DNA of 64,000 nt. Source: Janthinobacterium sp051380875 (GTDB lineage: Bacteria; Pseudomonadota; Gammaproteobacteria; Burkholderiales; Burkholderiaceae_D). Location: NCBI RefSeq assembly GCF_051380875.1, contig NZ_JBNYXW010000011.1:1-64000 (forward strand), given 5' to 3'. Numbering within the stretch: the stretch's first letter is position 1; the number at the start of each line of letters is the position of its first letter. Shown in pieces: positions 18,275-27,593 of this stretch. The notes beneath the pieces were generated by a model. It ran no database searches. It worked only from the letters and a program-made list of their open reading frames with translations, and was not told the origin of the DNA. The position numbers and the translations under genes are program-made.

Positions 18275-19492
18275 TCAGGCTATGCGCTCTTGCTGGCGCA
18301 GCATGGCCCACAGGATCACCATCGGGAAGACCAGCATGATGATGCCGATATTTAAGGTGAGTGAGCTCGTCGTCAGGCCGAAAATCATATAGCAGCTGCA
18401 CAGTATCACGCCGGCCAGCGCATATGGCCGCGCTGGGGCGGCACTGAGGCGCAGGGCGCGGAAAAACAGGGTCAGCGGCACCAGGAATAGCACCAGCAAG
18501 GCCAATGCGCCGATGATGCCGCGTTTGACCAGTGCATCGAGGTAATCGTTATGGGCGTTGGTGTAGTCTTTAATGATTTTATCCATTTTTCCTTCGTTTG
18601 CCAGTTGTTGCTTCGCAGCTAAATAGCCGCTGCGCCCCATGCCGAGCCAGATATCGTTACTCGACAAGGACCATGCGGTGCGCCACATTTCCATGCGCTG
18701 GCCTATAGACGTTGTCACATTTTCTGTGTCCTGAAATTGTTGGATGTCATCAATCGCCACCGCAACGCGTTGAGGTACGCGGGAATTGGGAAGCGTGTAG
18801 GCAAGCATGGACACCGCCAAGAGTGCACCCAGACCCAGCAGGACGGCCAGATAGCGTGGGCCGCGGCCGTTCGAAAAATAGTATGAAAAAAGGCAGCCGC
18901 CGACGGGTAATACCAGCCAACCGCCACGACTGCCGCTGATGATGGATCCCAGAATGCCGGCCAAGCCACCTGCCAGCAGTAAAATACTCCATGCCATGCG
19001 GTGGTTCTGCGCACGCGTCCAGCCTAGGCCACACAGGGATAACATGCCAAGCAGCATGCTGACATTGCCATAGTGAATGGCATTGCTGGTCGCCGCTTGC
19101 GGGCGGTACATCTCGAGCGCGAGGAGTTGCCAGGAAGCCAGAGCGGCACCGCTGATGGCACCAATGGCCAAGCCGCTCCACCATGCGGCGGGGCGCGGCG
19201 GATAGGCCAGCAGCAGCAGTAACACGGGTACGGCCAGCAACGCGCGCAGGGGCATGTCGAGTTCGCGCGCTGGATCCGCGTGGTACAGCATATTGGCGGT
19301 GAAAATGCCGAAATACAGCAGCAAGGTGCCTAGCAGCAGATAATCGCGCCGTTGCAGGTTCAGGCGGGGGCGTTTCCATAACAGATAGGTGCTGGCGAGC
19401 AGGAGGGCGACGGCACCGAATGAATATCCGCTGGTGACAGCCAGCGCCAATGCCGAAAAAAGAAACACACAAACTGAAGTCAGACCGAGCAT
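18275..19492 (-). CDS. O-antigen ligase/polymerase family membrane protein (WaaL/Wzy-like)
   Basis: A 405-aa protein with 10 to 12 hydrophobic segments and one larger periplasmic loop. The loop contains RVPQRVAVAIDDIQQFQ and the conserved TSIGQRMEMWRTAWSL...WLGMGRSGY...NAHNDYLDALVKRGIIG block, the hallmark of the Wzy_C/O-antigen ligase family; the H/D-rich NAHNDYLD is catalytic-loop-like. Position next to msbA and a heptosyltransferase-like gene favours ligase over polymerase, though the two are hard to separate by sequence. Confidence 0.85.
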   Translation of the reverse strand: MLGLTSVCVFLFSALALAVTSGYSFGAVALLLASTYLLWKRPRLNLQRRDYLLLGTLLLYFGIFTANMLYHADPARELDMPLRALLAVPVLLLLLAYPPRPAAWWSGLAIGAISGAALASWQLLALEMYRPQAATSNAIHYGNVSMLLGMLSLCGLGWTRAQNHRMAWSILLLAGGLAGILGSIISGSRGGWLVLPVGGCLFSYYFSNGRGPRYLAVLLGLGALLAVSMLAYTLPNSRVPQRVAVAIDDIQQFQDTENVTTSIGQRMEMWRTAWSLSSNDIWLGMGRSGYLAAKQQLANEGKMDKIIKDYTNAHNDYLDALVKRGIIGALALLVLFLVPLTLFFRALRLSAAPARPYALAGVILCSCYMIFGLTTSSLTLNIGIIMLVFPMVILWAMLRQQERIA

Positions 19493-19638
19493 GAATATCC
19501 TTGGTAACGCACATCATCGCCACTGTGGCAACGGTAGTAACATATAGTAGGCGTCATTCTAATCGAAGGTTCATGCAAAACTGGCTTTGCGGAATTTACT
19601 AATTAACAACCGATTGTGCGCTCCCAGGGGCAAAAACG

Positions 19639-19670
19639 AAAAAACCATGGTTTTTAATCATGGTTTTTTT
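19639..19670. terminator. Bidirectional terminator between the malic enzyme and O-antigen ligase-like genes
   Basis: An 11-bp stem (aaaaaaccatg at 19639-19649, catggtttttt at 19659-19669) has an A-run on one side and a T-run on the other. It therefore works as an intrinsic terminator for the minus-strand malic enzyme ending at 19729, and in principle for the other strand. Confidence 0.82.
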
Positions 19671-19728
19671 GTAAGCAATGGTAACTTGTTGTACATTTGC
19701 TAATGTATGCAGATCCTACTTATGCGCA

Positions 19729-20985
19729 TCAGATGGTCACTGGCACGCGCGTCGCCACGCCAGTGGCAATCGCTGCTTGCGACACGGCAGGTGCGACCCA
19801 GCTGCGCAGGCGCTCGTCGAATGGTGACGGAATCAGCTGCAACGGCGTCAGGGCGCTGGTGGTGTGGCCTGGCAGAGGTTCTTTCGCCAGTGCGGCGATG
19901 GCGCGCACGCAGGCCAGTTTCATCTCTTCATTGATGGTGGTGGCGCCCACGTCGAGCGCGCCGCGGAAAATGTACGGGAAGCACAGCACGTTGTTGATCT
20001 GGTTCGGGTAATCCGAGCGACCCGTTGCAACGATAGCGTCGTCGCGCACGGCGTGCACTTTCTCGGGGGCAATTTCTGGATGCGGATTGGCCAGGGCAAA
20101 GATCAGTGGCTTGGCGGCCATCGATTCGACCATTTGCGCGCTGACGACGCCGCCCTTGGAGACGCCGATGAAAATGTCGGCGCCGACCATGGCATCGGCC
20201 AGGTTGCGGTCGCTGGTGTCATTCGCGTAGCGTGCCTTGTTTTCTTCCATGTTGGCATCGCGGCCCGGGTAGATCACGCCTTGGCTGTCGCATACTTTCA
20301 GCAGCGACTTGTTCAGGCCCAGCGAGACCAGCAGGTCCAGGCAGGCGATCGAAGCCGCACCGGCGCCCGAGACGGCCACTTTGACGTTGCCGATATCCTT
20401 GCCTACCAGTTCCAGGCCATTCAGGATGCCGGCCGCGACGATGATGGCCGTGCCATGCTGGTCGTCGTGGAAGACGGGAATGTTCATGCGCTTGCGCAAT
20501 TGCTGTTCGATATAAAAGCAGTCGGGCGCCTTGATGTCTTCCAGGTTGATGCCGCCGAAGGTCGGTTCCATGCGCACCACCGTGTCGATGAACAGGTCGG
20601 GATCGTTCTCGGCCAGTTCGATGTCGAACACGTCGACGTCGGCAAATTGCTTGAACAGGCAGGCCTTGCCTTCCATGACGGGCTTGCTGGCCAGCGGGCC
20701 GATGTCGCCCAGGCCCAGCACGGCAGTGCCATTGGTGATCACGGCCACCAGGTTGCTGCGCGAGGTGTAGATGCCGGCCGTGCGCGGATCTTCCACGATG
20801 GCTTCACAGGCAAACGCCACGCCGGGCGAGTACGCCAGGGTCAGGGCGCGGGCGTCGCCCAGCGGTTTTGTTGGCATCACGGAAATCTTGCCTGCGCGCG
20901 GTTCGGCGTGATAGGCGAGGGCGGCTTCTTTCAGGTTGAAGGTTTCGCCGTCTTGTTCGGCGTGCTTGCTGTGGGAAGTAGACAT
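19729..20985 (-). CDS. NADP-type malic enzyme, short form without phosphotransacetylase domain
   Basis: The 418-aa protein decarboxylates malate to pyruvate. It carries the N-terminal AYSPGVAFACEAI region, NGTAVLGLGDIG, catalytic Lys region KPVMEGKACLFKQFADVDVFDIEL, metal site FHDDQHGTAIIVAAG, and NAD(P) fold VAVSGAGAASIACL. The more common proteobacterial MaeB is about 750 aa with a C-terminal phosphotransacetylase-like domain, absent here; the stop is followed directly by a terminator, so the short form looks genuine. ATG 20985 is used rather than 21060. It is divergent from a LacI regulator with two operator-like sites between. Confidence 0.9.
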   Translation of the reverse strand: MSTSHSKHAEQDGETFNLKEAALAYHAEPRAGKISVMPTKPLGDARALTLAYSPGVAFACEAIVEDPRTAGIYTSRSNLVAVITNGTAVLGLGDIGPLASKPVMEGKACLFKQFADVDVFDIELAENDPDLFIDTVVRMEPTFGGINLEDIKAPDCFYIEQQLRKRMNIPVFHDDQHGTAIIVAAGILNGLELVGKDIGNVKVAVSGAGAASIACLDLLVSLGLNKSLLKVCDSQGVIYPGRDANMEENKARYANDTSDRNLADAMVGADIFIGVSKGGVVSAQMVESMAAKPLIFALANPHPEIAPEKVHAVRDDAIVATGRSDYPNQINNVLCFPYIFRGALDVGATTINEEMKLACVRAIAALAKEPLPGHTTSALTPLQLIPSPFDERLRSWVAPAVSQAAIATGVATRVPVTI

Positions 20986-21037
20986 AAGAATTCTGGGAAG
21001 GGCATGCAGGCCCGAGTGGTAAGTCCGAGCCATGTTA

Positions 21038-21129
21038 TGCAAGCGTTTGCACGCTGTCAAGGCTCGTTTGATGGGAAGCGTATCAAAACCGCTTTGAACA
21101 ATGGCATTCTTTCAATGCAAGCGTTTGCT
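21038..21129. promoter_or_regulatory. Two LacI-type operator-like sites between the malic enzyme and regulator genes
   Basis: TGCAAGCGTTTGCA at 21038-21051 and TGCAAGCGTTTGCT at 21116-21129 share a near-palindromic core around a central CG, the classic shape of LacI/GalR-family operators. Their starts are 78 bp apart, and both lie in the promoter region between the two divergent genes. Repression by the adjacent LacI protein, possibly with looping, is inference. Confidence 0.68.
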
Positions 21130-21191
21130 CGGTTTTTGACGAGCAAGGGGATTTCTGCGATAAAATCCGGGTATTGCGATCCGGGAAGCTC

Positions 21192-22232
21192 ATGACAAAC
21201 AAGAACCCCACCTTAAGCGACGTTGCGCGCGCCAGCGGCGTGCATTTTTCCACGGTCTCGCGCGTGATGAATCCGGAAACGCGGCAAATGGTCAGCGCCG
21301 AGGTGGCCGCGCGCGTGCTGGCCGAAGCGGGCCGGCTCGGCTACCGCCCCAACCGCGCCGCCTCCACCCTGGTCACGCGCAAGTCGCGCATCATCGGCGT
21401 GGTCTTGCCCGACATTACCAACGCCGTCTTTCCACCCATTTTGCTGGGCATCGAGGAAGGCTTGCGCAAGCACGGCTACCTGGCCATCGTCGCCAATGTC
21501 GGCGCCGACGAGGAAGAGCAGCTGTTCGTCATCAACCGCTTGCTGGGGCAGCAGGTGGATGGCCTGATCCTGGCCACGGCGCGGCGCCACGATCCCATCA
21601 TCAAGATGTGCATCGACCAGAATGTGCCGCTGGTGATGGTCAACCGCAGCGACGATACGGGCGGCGCTTCCTGCGTCGTCAGTGACGATATGGTGGGCAT
21701 GCGCCTGGCCGTCGAGCATTTGTTGCTGCAGGGCCACCGGCATATCGCGCACATTGCCGGCCCGGAAAATCTGTCCACCGGCCACATGCGCCGCCTGGGT
21801 TTCCTGGCCGCCATCCGGGGCAGTGAACTGGACCCGTCGCAAGCCTTCGTCTTCGAGAGCAGCGGTTATTCGCGCGAGTGCGGCAAGGCGGCGCTGCTGG
21901 AACTGCTGCGCCAGTCGCCGCAGACGACGGCCGTGGTGGCAGGCAGCGACCTGATGGCCATCGGCTGTTATGACGCCATCAAGGAGCTGGGTTTGAGTTG
22001 CCCTGAAGATATTTCAGTCGTCGGGCATAACGACATGCCCTACATGGACATGATGCGTCCGCCTTTGACCACCATCCGCATCCGCCACCATGGCATCGGC
22101 ACCGAGGCGGCCCGGCTGATCTTGCAAGCCATCGAGTCGCCCGACGCCGCCGTACTCGACGTGCGCCTGAGGCCGGAACTGGTCGAGCGTGAATCGACCG
22201 CCCCGCCGCGCACCGAATTATTTACGCCGTAA
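21192..22232 (+). CDS. LacI-family transcriptional regulator
   Basis: The 346-aa repressor has a canonical N-terminal helix-turn-helix and hinge (TLSDVARASGVHFSTVSRVMN, then YRPNRAAST near 55). A periplasmic-binding-protein-like effector domain follows (RIIGVVLPDITNAVFPPI, GQQVDGLILATARR, HRHIAHIAGPENLSTG, ISVVGHNDMPYMDMMRPPLTTI). ATG 21192 with GGGAAG upstream is chosen over the TTG at 21174. Likely targets are itself and the divergent malic enzyme gene through the two operator-like sites. Confidence 0.9.
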   Translation: MTNKNPTLSDVARASGVHFSTVSRVMNPETRQMVSAEVAARVLAEAGRLGYRPNRAASTLVTRKSRIIGVVLPDITNAVFPPILLGIEEGLRKHGYLAIVANVGADEEEQLFVINRLLGQQVDGLILATARRHDPIIKMCIDQNVPLVMVNRSDDTGGASCVVSDDMVGMRLAVEHLLLQGHRHIAHIAGPENLSTGHMRRLGFLAAIRGSELDPSQAFVFESSGYSRECGKAALLELLRQSPQTTAVVAGSDLMAIGCYDAIKELGLSCPEDISVVGHNDMPYMDMMRPPLTTIRIRHHGIGTEAARLILQAIESPDAAVLDVRLRPELVERESTAPPRTELFTP

Positions 22233-22340
22233 TGCGCACCGTGGAGCGCCAGATGTGGCCGAACCGCCGCAGAGCCGGGATCAAGCGGCCGCAAGGTGGT
22301 ACACTGGCGCCCCTCATTGTTTCTCTTGCCCTCTATCGCC

Positions 22341-22883
22341 ATGACTAAAACCACCACGCCTAAGACCAAACGCCGCGAAGAGGGCGTCGCCAAGCTGACC
22401 ACCAATCCCTTCCTCGACGCCGAGTTTTATGCGCGCATGCGCGACTACACTGAACGCGACGCGGCCATCATCAAGGAACTCAAGGCGATTGCCGAGATCC
22501 GTGCCGGTAACAAGCAGCCCGATCCCCGTTTGGCGCCATCGCTGGCCGCCCTGCGCAGCACCGTCAAGAAAGGCTTGAATCTTGGCGACATGCTCGACCG
22601 CATGGCAGCCGGCAAGGAAAAAGGCTTGTGGGAAGCGTGGATGACGACCTTCGGCATTGAAATCCGCGCCATCAGTTACGCGCCCACCGGCCCGCGCAAT
22701 GCATGCCTGGTGCTGGACCTGGCCGCCAATGCACCTGCGCATGCCATGTTTGCCAAGGCTGGCATCCAGAACTGGCGCAGCCTGGCCGCCGACGACTGCT
22801 CCGTCGTGCGTTCGGAAAAGGCCACGGAAACGTCGCCTTTGAAGGTGTATGCCGTGTTTTACCTCGATCCTGCTGCTGACTGA
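22341..22883 (+). CDS. Conserved-looking protein of unknown function
   Basis: I do not recognise this 180-aa protein. It starts with a basic tail (MTKTTTPKTKRREEG) and has a helical, charged middle (RDAAIIKELKAIAEIRAGNKQPDP). It ends in a likely alpha/beta region (NACLVLDLAANAPAHAMFAKAGIQNW) with no membrane segment. Base composition matches the backbone. It stands alone between the LacI gene and the cytochrome operon. The start is uncertain, since the Shine-Dalgarno signal is weak. Confidence 0.55.
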   Translation: MTKTTTPKTKRREEGVAKLTTNPFLDAEFYARMRDYTERDAAIIKELKAIAEIRAGNKQPDPRLAPSLAALRSTVKKGLNLGDMLDRMAAGKEKGLWEAWMTTFGIEIRAISYAPTGPRNACLVLDLAANAPAHAMFAKAGIQNWRSLAADDCSVVRSEKATETSPLKVYAVFYLDPAAD

Positions 22884-23210
22884 TCTGCCCACACTCCAGC
22901 GCTGCTGCAGAACAACTTCAGCAGCAGCGCCCCTGCATTCCCCGCCAGAACTCCTCTTTGCCTCCACGCTACATCGGCCGCTTGCGCAGAAATTTGACGT
23001 TGATGAAGCGATTTTAAAATTTCGCAACACTCAATTGTGCGCGCAAAAACAGTGCTAGACTAAATCCAATTGTTAATTTTCCCACATTAATCGCATAACA
23101 TCATGCGCGATATTGGCATGCGCATGGCTGATCGGTAGCCCGGTTTCACCAGGCCTTGTCATCCGCTTCAACGCTGCAAGAGCATACTTTTCCTTTGGAG
23201 AGTGTACCCC
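22884..23210. other. 327-bp region without a gene, ahead of the cytochrome operon
   Basis: No credible coding frame. The centre is AT-rich and probably holds the promoter of the cytochrome/oxidase operon; I could not fix its -35/-10 elements, and I see no convincing FNR/ANR box. A GGAGAG ribosome-binding site sits before ATG 23211. Confidence 0.5.
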
Positions 23211-23936
23211 ATGCCTCATGTCGCAAAATCCCTGGCAGGCGTATTACTGCTTTTTTGTGCGGCGTATGCGGGCGCGCAACCGAAGCAGCCGGTCGATGCC
23301 ATCCCTGCGTTCAGCAAGCTCGATTCCATCGAGGCCCGCGTCCAGGGCTGCGTGACTTGCCATGGCCAGCAGGGACAGGGCACGGCGAACGGTTATTTCC
23401 CGCGGATTGCGGGCAAACCCGCCGGCTACCTGTATAACCAGTTGGTCGGGTTCCGCGACGGCACGCGCAGCTATCCGCCCATGAATTATCTGGTGGCCTA
23501 TCTGCCCGACGCCTATCTCAAGGAAATGGCGCAGCACTTTGCGGCCCAGCGCCCGGCTTTCCAGCCACCTGAAAAACCGGTGGCGCATGCGGCCATGGCC
23601 GAACGGGGGCGCCTGCTGGCCACCGCCGGCGATAGCGCCAAAGGCGTGCCGGCCTGTATCGCCTGTCATGGCAAAAGCCTGACGGGCATGGAGCCGGGCA
23701 TTCCTGGCCTGGCGGGCCTGCGTTCCACCTACATCGTGGCTCAGCTCACGCGATGGCGGGTGGGGGAACGGCGCGCCGCCGAACCCGACTGCATGAAACG
23801 CATCGCCACGCGCCTGTCCGACGCCGACATCTCGGCAGTCGCGGCCTGGCTGGCCCAGCAAACCCCGCCGGCCGATGCCTCCCCGGAACCGTCCAACCTC
23901 GTGCGCATGCCAGTTGCTTGCGGCAGCCAACGGTAG
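23211..23936 (+). CDS. Diheme cytochrome c (c4-like), exported
   Basis: A 241-aa exported cytochrome with a signal peptide ending near AYAGAQ and two heme-binding CxxCH motifs, GCVTCH (about residue 46) and ACIACH (about 150). The two halves each resemble a class I cytochrome domain as in c4. GGAGAG upstream supports ATG 23211. It is the first gene of a six-gene operon ending in a second diheme cytochrome, and probably carries electrons to the oxidase. Confidence 0.87.
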   Translation: MPHVAKSLAGVLLLFCAAYAGAQPKQPVDAIPAFSKLDSIEARVQGCVTCHGQQGQGTANGYFPRIAGKPAGYLYNQLVGFRDGTRSYPPMNYLVAYLPDAYLKEMAQHFAAQRPAFQPPEKPVAHAAMAERGRLLATAGDSAKGVPACIACHGKSLTGMEPGIPGLAGLRSTYIVAQLTRWRVGERRAAEPDCMKRIATRLSDADISAVAAWLAQQTPPADASPEPSNLVRMPVACGSQR

Positions 23937-23945
23937 GGAAACTCC

Positions 23946-25229
23946 ATGCGTAAAAGTCTCCAAATCCTGTTTGCATTGCTGATCCTGGCGCTCGTCGCGG
24001 CTGCCGCGCTATACTTTCTCAGCCCCGGCCAGTTGCCCAATCAGAAAAAATCGGAACAGAGCGCCTCCACGCAACTGATCAACAAGGGCGAGTACCTGGC
24101 GCGTGCGGGCGACTGCGTGGCCTGCCACACCGTGCCCAACGGCCCCGTGTTTGCCGGTGGGCGGGCCATGGCCACCCCGTTTGGCAACCTGTACGTGCCC
24201 AATATTACCCCCGACGACGACACCGGCATCGGCCTGTGGACGCCGGACGAGTTCTACCGGATGATGCACACGGGCGTGTCGCGCGACGGTACGCTGCTGT
24301 ACCCGGCCATGCCGTTTGCCTCCTACACGCAAGTGACGCGCGCCGACTCGGACGCCATCTTTTCCTATCTGATGTCGGTGCCGCCCATCAAGCAGAAGAA
24401 CCGCGAACACGAACTGCGCTTTCCCTTCAATAACCGCGAGTTGCTGATCGGCTGGCGCACCCTGTATTTCAAGCAGGGCGAGTTCCGGCCCGACCCCGCG
24501 CAAACGCTGGAGTGGAACAGGGGGGCGTACTTGGTCAAGGGGCTGGGGCATTGCGCCATGTGCCACACGGCGGTCAACGCCCTCGGTGGGTCGAGCGAAT
24601 CGAAGGCGTTCGAAGGCGGCATGATTCCGAACCAAAATTGGTATGCGCCCTCGCTGACCTCGAACCGTGAAGCTGGCCTTGGGGATTGGGAAATCTCGGA
24701 AATTGCCGACCTGCTGCAAGTGGGCGTGTCGCACCGGGGCACCGTGTATGGCCCGATGGCCGAAGTGGTCTACAACAGCCTGCAATACATGACGGATGAA
24801 GACGCGAAAGCGATGGCCGTATATCTGAAGGCATTGCCGCAGAAAGACGACACGCCGCCGCCCACCAGCCAGGCGCGGCTGGTCGATCCGGAAGTGATGG
24901 AAACGGGCCGCAAGGTGTATGTGGCGCAGTGCTCGATGTGTCACGGCACGGAAGGCCGTGGCCAGCCGCCTTCGTTCCCCATCCTGGCGGGTAATCGTTC
25001 CATCACCATGGCCACGCCCGTCAATCCGATCCGCATGGTGCTCAATGGCGGCTACCCGCCGGGCACGCAAAAAAATTCGCGGCCGCACGGCATGCCGCCG
25101 TTCTCGCACATCCTGAACGACGATGAAGTCGCCGCCGTCGTCACCTATATCCGTGTCGCTTGGGGTAATAGCGGCACGCCCGTCACATCCACCCAAGTCA
25201 ATGATTTGCGCAAATTACTGCCCGAGTAG
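23946..25229 (+). CDS. Triheme cytochrome c, alcohol/gluconate dehydrogenase-subunit type
   Basis: The 427-aa protein has an N-terminal membrane anchor or signal (LQILFALLILALVAAAALYFL) and three heme c sites: DCVACHT, HCAMCHT and QCSMCHG. The layout matches the triheme cytochrome subunits of membrane-bound alcohol, sorbitol and gluconate dehydrogenases, but no dehydrogenase gene lies next to it. Here it more likely links quinol or a periplasmic donor to the oxidase encoded just downstream. Confidence 0.85.
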   Translation: MRKSLQILFALLILALVAAAALYFLSPGQLPNQKKSEQSASTQLINKGEYLARAGDCVACHTVPNGPVFAGGRAMATPFGNLYVPNITPDDDTGIGLWTPDEFYRMMHTGVSRDGTLLYPAMPFASYTQVTRADSDAIFSYLMSVPPIKQKNREHELRFPFNNRELLIGWRTLYFKQGEFRPDPAQTLEWNRGAYLVKGLGHCAMCHTAVNALGGSSESKAFEGGMIPNQNWYAPSLTSNREAGLGDWEISEIADLLQVGVSHRGTVYGPMAEVVYNSLQYMTDEDAKAMAVYLKALPQKDDTPPPTSQARLVDPEVMETGRKVYVAQCSMCHGTEGRGQPPSFPILAGNRSITMATPVNPIRMVLNGGYPPGTQKNSRPHGMPPFSHILNDDEVAAVVTYIRVAWGNSGTPVTSTQVNDLRKLLPE

Positions 25230-25238
25230 AGGAGCCGC

Positions 25239-25412
25239 ATGCATACGCCTGGTCAAGATGAGCCTGATGAGCTCGATAAACGCATCGATGAGATAGTCAG
25301 CCGTGGGCCCTCGGGCACCTTCGCGGTGGCGGGCATTGCGACTTTTATCGTCGTCGCCATCTTTTTCCTGTTTTACTGGCTCGTCTACCTGCCACGAGGG
25401 ACCGTGCAATGA
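25239..25412 (+). CDS. 57-aa single-membrane-segment oxidase subunit (CoxIIa-like)
   Basis: A short gene: MHTPGQDEPDELDKRIDEI, then one hydrophobic helix (FAVAGIATFIVVAIFFLFYW), ending YLPRGTVQ. GAGGAG lies 5 bases before the ATG, and the stop overlaps the start of subunit II (ATGA at 25409-25412). Size, topology and position ahead of subunit II match the small IIa-type subunit of ba3/b(o/a)3 heme-copper oxidases. Function by analogy only. Confidence 0.78.
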   Translation: MHTPGQDEPDELDKRIDEIVSRGPSGTFAVAGIATFIVVAIFFLFYWLVYLPRGTVQ

Positions 25413-25987
25413 CCGAACCTCATTCCTCCACAGACCTGCACCATGCGTCCGAGGTGGTTGCCGTGGCAGCCGAGCGGCGCTGGGTCTATATCGTGGTCGC
25501 CATCATCGCGCTGCTGCTGGCGATGATGATCTTTACGGGCCTGCACTGGGCTGCGATGCCGCCGTCGCGCGTCGAGACCATCGACATCAAGACGTTGCAT
25601 CTCAAGGGCGAATTCGTCGAGAGCAACCTGGGCACGGCGGTGGAGAAAGACGGCCGCGTGGTGGTGCGGCTGATCGGACAGCAGTATTCGTTTGCGCCGC
25701 AATGCATCGTGGTGCCGGCCGGCGTGCCCGTCACGTTTCGCGGCACCAGCACCGACGCCATCCACGGTTTCGTAGTCGGCAGGACCAACGCCAACACCAT
25801 GCTGATCCCTGGTTTTATCTCGACCTTCACCACCACCTTTCCCAAAGCCGGCGAGCAGCTGATGCCCTGCCATGAATACTGCGGCACCGGGCACGAGGCC
25901 ATGTGGGCCAAATTCCAGGTGATTCCATCCGAAGAATTTTTCGCCAAAGCGAAAGCGGCAGAAAGGCTCAGCTGTGTACCTGGCTAA
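25409..25987 (+). CDS. Cytochrome c oxidase subunit II (b(o/a)3 type, CuA)
   Basis: The 192-aa subunit has one N-terminal membrane helix (WVYIVVAIIALLLAMMIFTGLHW). A cupredoxin domain carries the CuA ligands in one cluster, CHEYCGTGHEAMW near the C-terminus, with an upstream His in STDAIHGFVVG. The single helix and short length are typical of ba3-like oxidases rather than aa3. Its 3' end overlaps subunit I by 14 bp and its start overlaps the small subunit by 4 bp. Confidence 0.9.
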   Translation: MTEPHSSTDLHHASEVVAVAAERRWVYIVVAIIALLLAMMIFTGLHWAAMPPSRVETIDIKTLHLKGEFVESNLGTAVEKDGRVVVRLIGQQYSFAPQCIVVPAGVPVTFRGTSTDAIHGFVVGRTNANTMLIPGFISTFTTTFPKAGEQLMPCHEYCGTGHEAMWAKFQVIPSEEFFAKAKAAERLSCVPG

Positions 25988-27593
25988 AAAACTCGTGCTG
26001 GCGCACTTTTGGGTGGCGTTTGTCGCCTTCTTCGCTGCCATCTTGCTGGGCGAATGGCAGATGTTCGTGCGCAGCCCCTTATCTCCATGGGTCAACAACC
26101 CTGAACACTATTACCGGTCCGTGACGGCCCATGGCACGGTGATGGCCTATGTGCTGCCGACCCTGGTGGCCATGGGCTTCGGCTACGCCATCACGGAACT
26201 GGCCCTGAAACGTCCCCTGATCGGCCTGCGCTGGGCATGGGCCGGTTTCTGGCTGGTGATCGCGGGCACCCTGATGGCCGCGCTGACCACGGCGGCAGGC
26301 AAGTCGTCGGTGCTGTATACCTTTTACCCGCCCATGATCGGCAGCACCTTCTATTATCTTGGCATCGTGCTGGTGGTGGTGGGTTCGTGGATCTGGGTGG
26401 CGCTGATGTTCATCAATTTGCGAGCGTGGAAAAAAGCCAACCCCGGCGCCGCGATACCGCTGGCCATGTTCGGCAATGTGGCAGGCGCTTATCTATGGGC
26501 GTGGACGTCCGTTGGCGCGGCTGTGGAAATCCTGGTGCTGATTCTGCCCGCGTCGACGGGTTTTACCGACACCATCAACGTGGGTCTGGCGCGGGTGCTG
26601 TTTTCGTGGACCCTGCACGCCATCGTGTATTTCTGGCTGATGCCGGCCTATATCGCGTTCTACACGCTGTTCCCCCGGGCCATCGGCGGGCGGCTGTACA
26701 GCGACACCATGGGCCGCGTGGCATTCGCCCTGTTCCTGGTGTTCTCGATGCCGATCGGCATCCACCACCTGTTTGCGGACCCGCAGGTGGGCGCGGGCTT
26801 CAAGTTCGTGCATGCCGTCATGACGGCCATGGTGTCCATCCCGACATTGCTCACCGTGTTTACCATTGTCGCCTCGGCCGAGATCGTGGGCCGGCTGCGC
26901 GGGGGGAAAGGGCCTGTGGGCTGGGTAAAAGCATTGCCGTGGAGTAACCCATGGATGCTGGCCGTGACGCTGGCGTTCATCATGCTGGGCTTCGGCGGCG
27001 CGGGCGGCCTCATCAACATGAGTTATCAGTTGAATGAATCGATCCACAACACGCAATGGGTTACCGGCCACTTCCACCTGATTTTTGCCGGCGCCATCGT
27101 CATCATGTACTTCATGGTGGCGTATGAACTGTGGCCCCAGTTGCGCGCCTGCCGGCCGCTGTCGCCGCGCCTGATGAAAACGCAGTTGTGGACCTGGTTT
27201 ATCGGCATGATGATACTGACCATGCCGTGGCATCTGGTGGGCCTGTTGGGCGCGCCGCGCCGCATGGCCTATTATGACTACACGCACCCGCTGCTGGCGC
27301 CGCAGGCCATCACGGTCACGATGTCGACCTTTGGCGGCCTGATACTGGTGATCTCGGCCGCGCTGTTCATCTACATCCTGGCGACGCCGAAGCGGCAGGA
27401 TGCGCCAGCGCCGGCATTCTCGTTCAGCCAGGCCGTCCATCCCCACGCCAGGGTGCCGGCCGCCCTGAACGGCTTTACGTTATGGGTCTCCATGATGATC
27501 GCCCTGACGGTCGTCAATTACGGCTACCCCATCCTGCAGCTGGCGCTGACGCCGGAGGCCATCGTCCCCATTGTTCCGATTGGAGCGCGATAA
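25974..27593 (+). CDS. Cytochrome c oxidase subunit I (b(o/a)3 type)
   Basis: The 539-aa catalytic heme-copper subunit has about 12 or 13 membrane helices. Landmarks are the low-spin heme His region YRSVTAHGTVMAY, the CuB ligands in WTLHAIVYFWLMPAYIAFY, the HH pair in MPIGIHHLFADPQ, and the high-spin heme region WVTGHFHLIFAG. It starts with GTG inside the subunit II gene, consistent with translational coupling. The sequence groups with the B-type (ba3-like) oxidases, which generally have high oxygen affinity. Confidence 0.92.
   Translation: MYLAKKLVLAHFWVAFVAFFAAILLGEWQMFVRSPLSPWVNNPEHYYRSVTAHGTVMAYVLPTLVAMGFGYAITELALKRPLIGLRWAWAGFWLVIAGTLMAALTTAAGKSSVLYTFYPPMIGSTFYYLGIVLVVVGSWIWVALMFINLRAWKKANPGAAIPLAMFGNVAGAYLWAWTSVGAAVEILVLILPASTGFTDTINVGLARVLFSWTLHAIVYFWLMPAYIAFYTLFPRAIGGRLYSDTMGRVAFALFLVFSMPIGIHHLFADPQVGAGFKFVHAVMTAMVSIPTLLTVFTIVASAEIVGRLRGGKGPVGWVKALPWSNPWMLAVTLAFIMLGFGGAGGLINMSYQLNESIHNTQWVTGHFHLIFAGAIVIMYFMVAYELWPQLRACRPLSPRLMKTQLWTWFIGMMILTMPWHLVGLLGAPRRMAYYDYTHPLLAPQAITVTMSTFGGLILVISAALFIYILATPKRQDAPAPAFSFSQAVHPHARVPAALNGFTLWVSMMIALTVVNYGYPILQLALTPEAIVPIVPIGAR

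Noticed and set aside
19864..21195. 443-codon plus-strand frame
   Set aside because: Antisense shadow of the malic enzyme gene.
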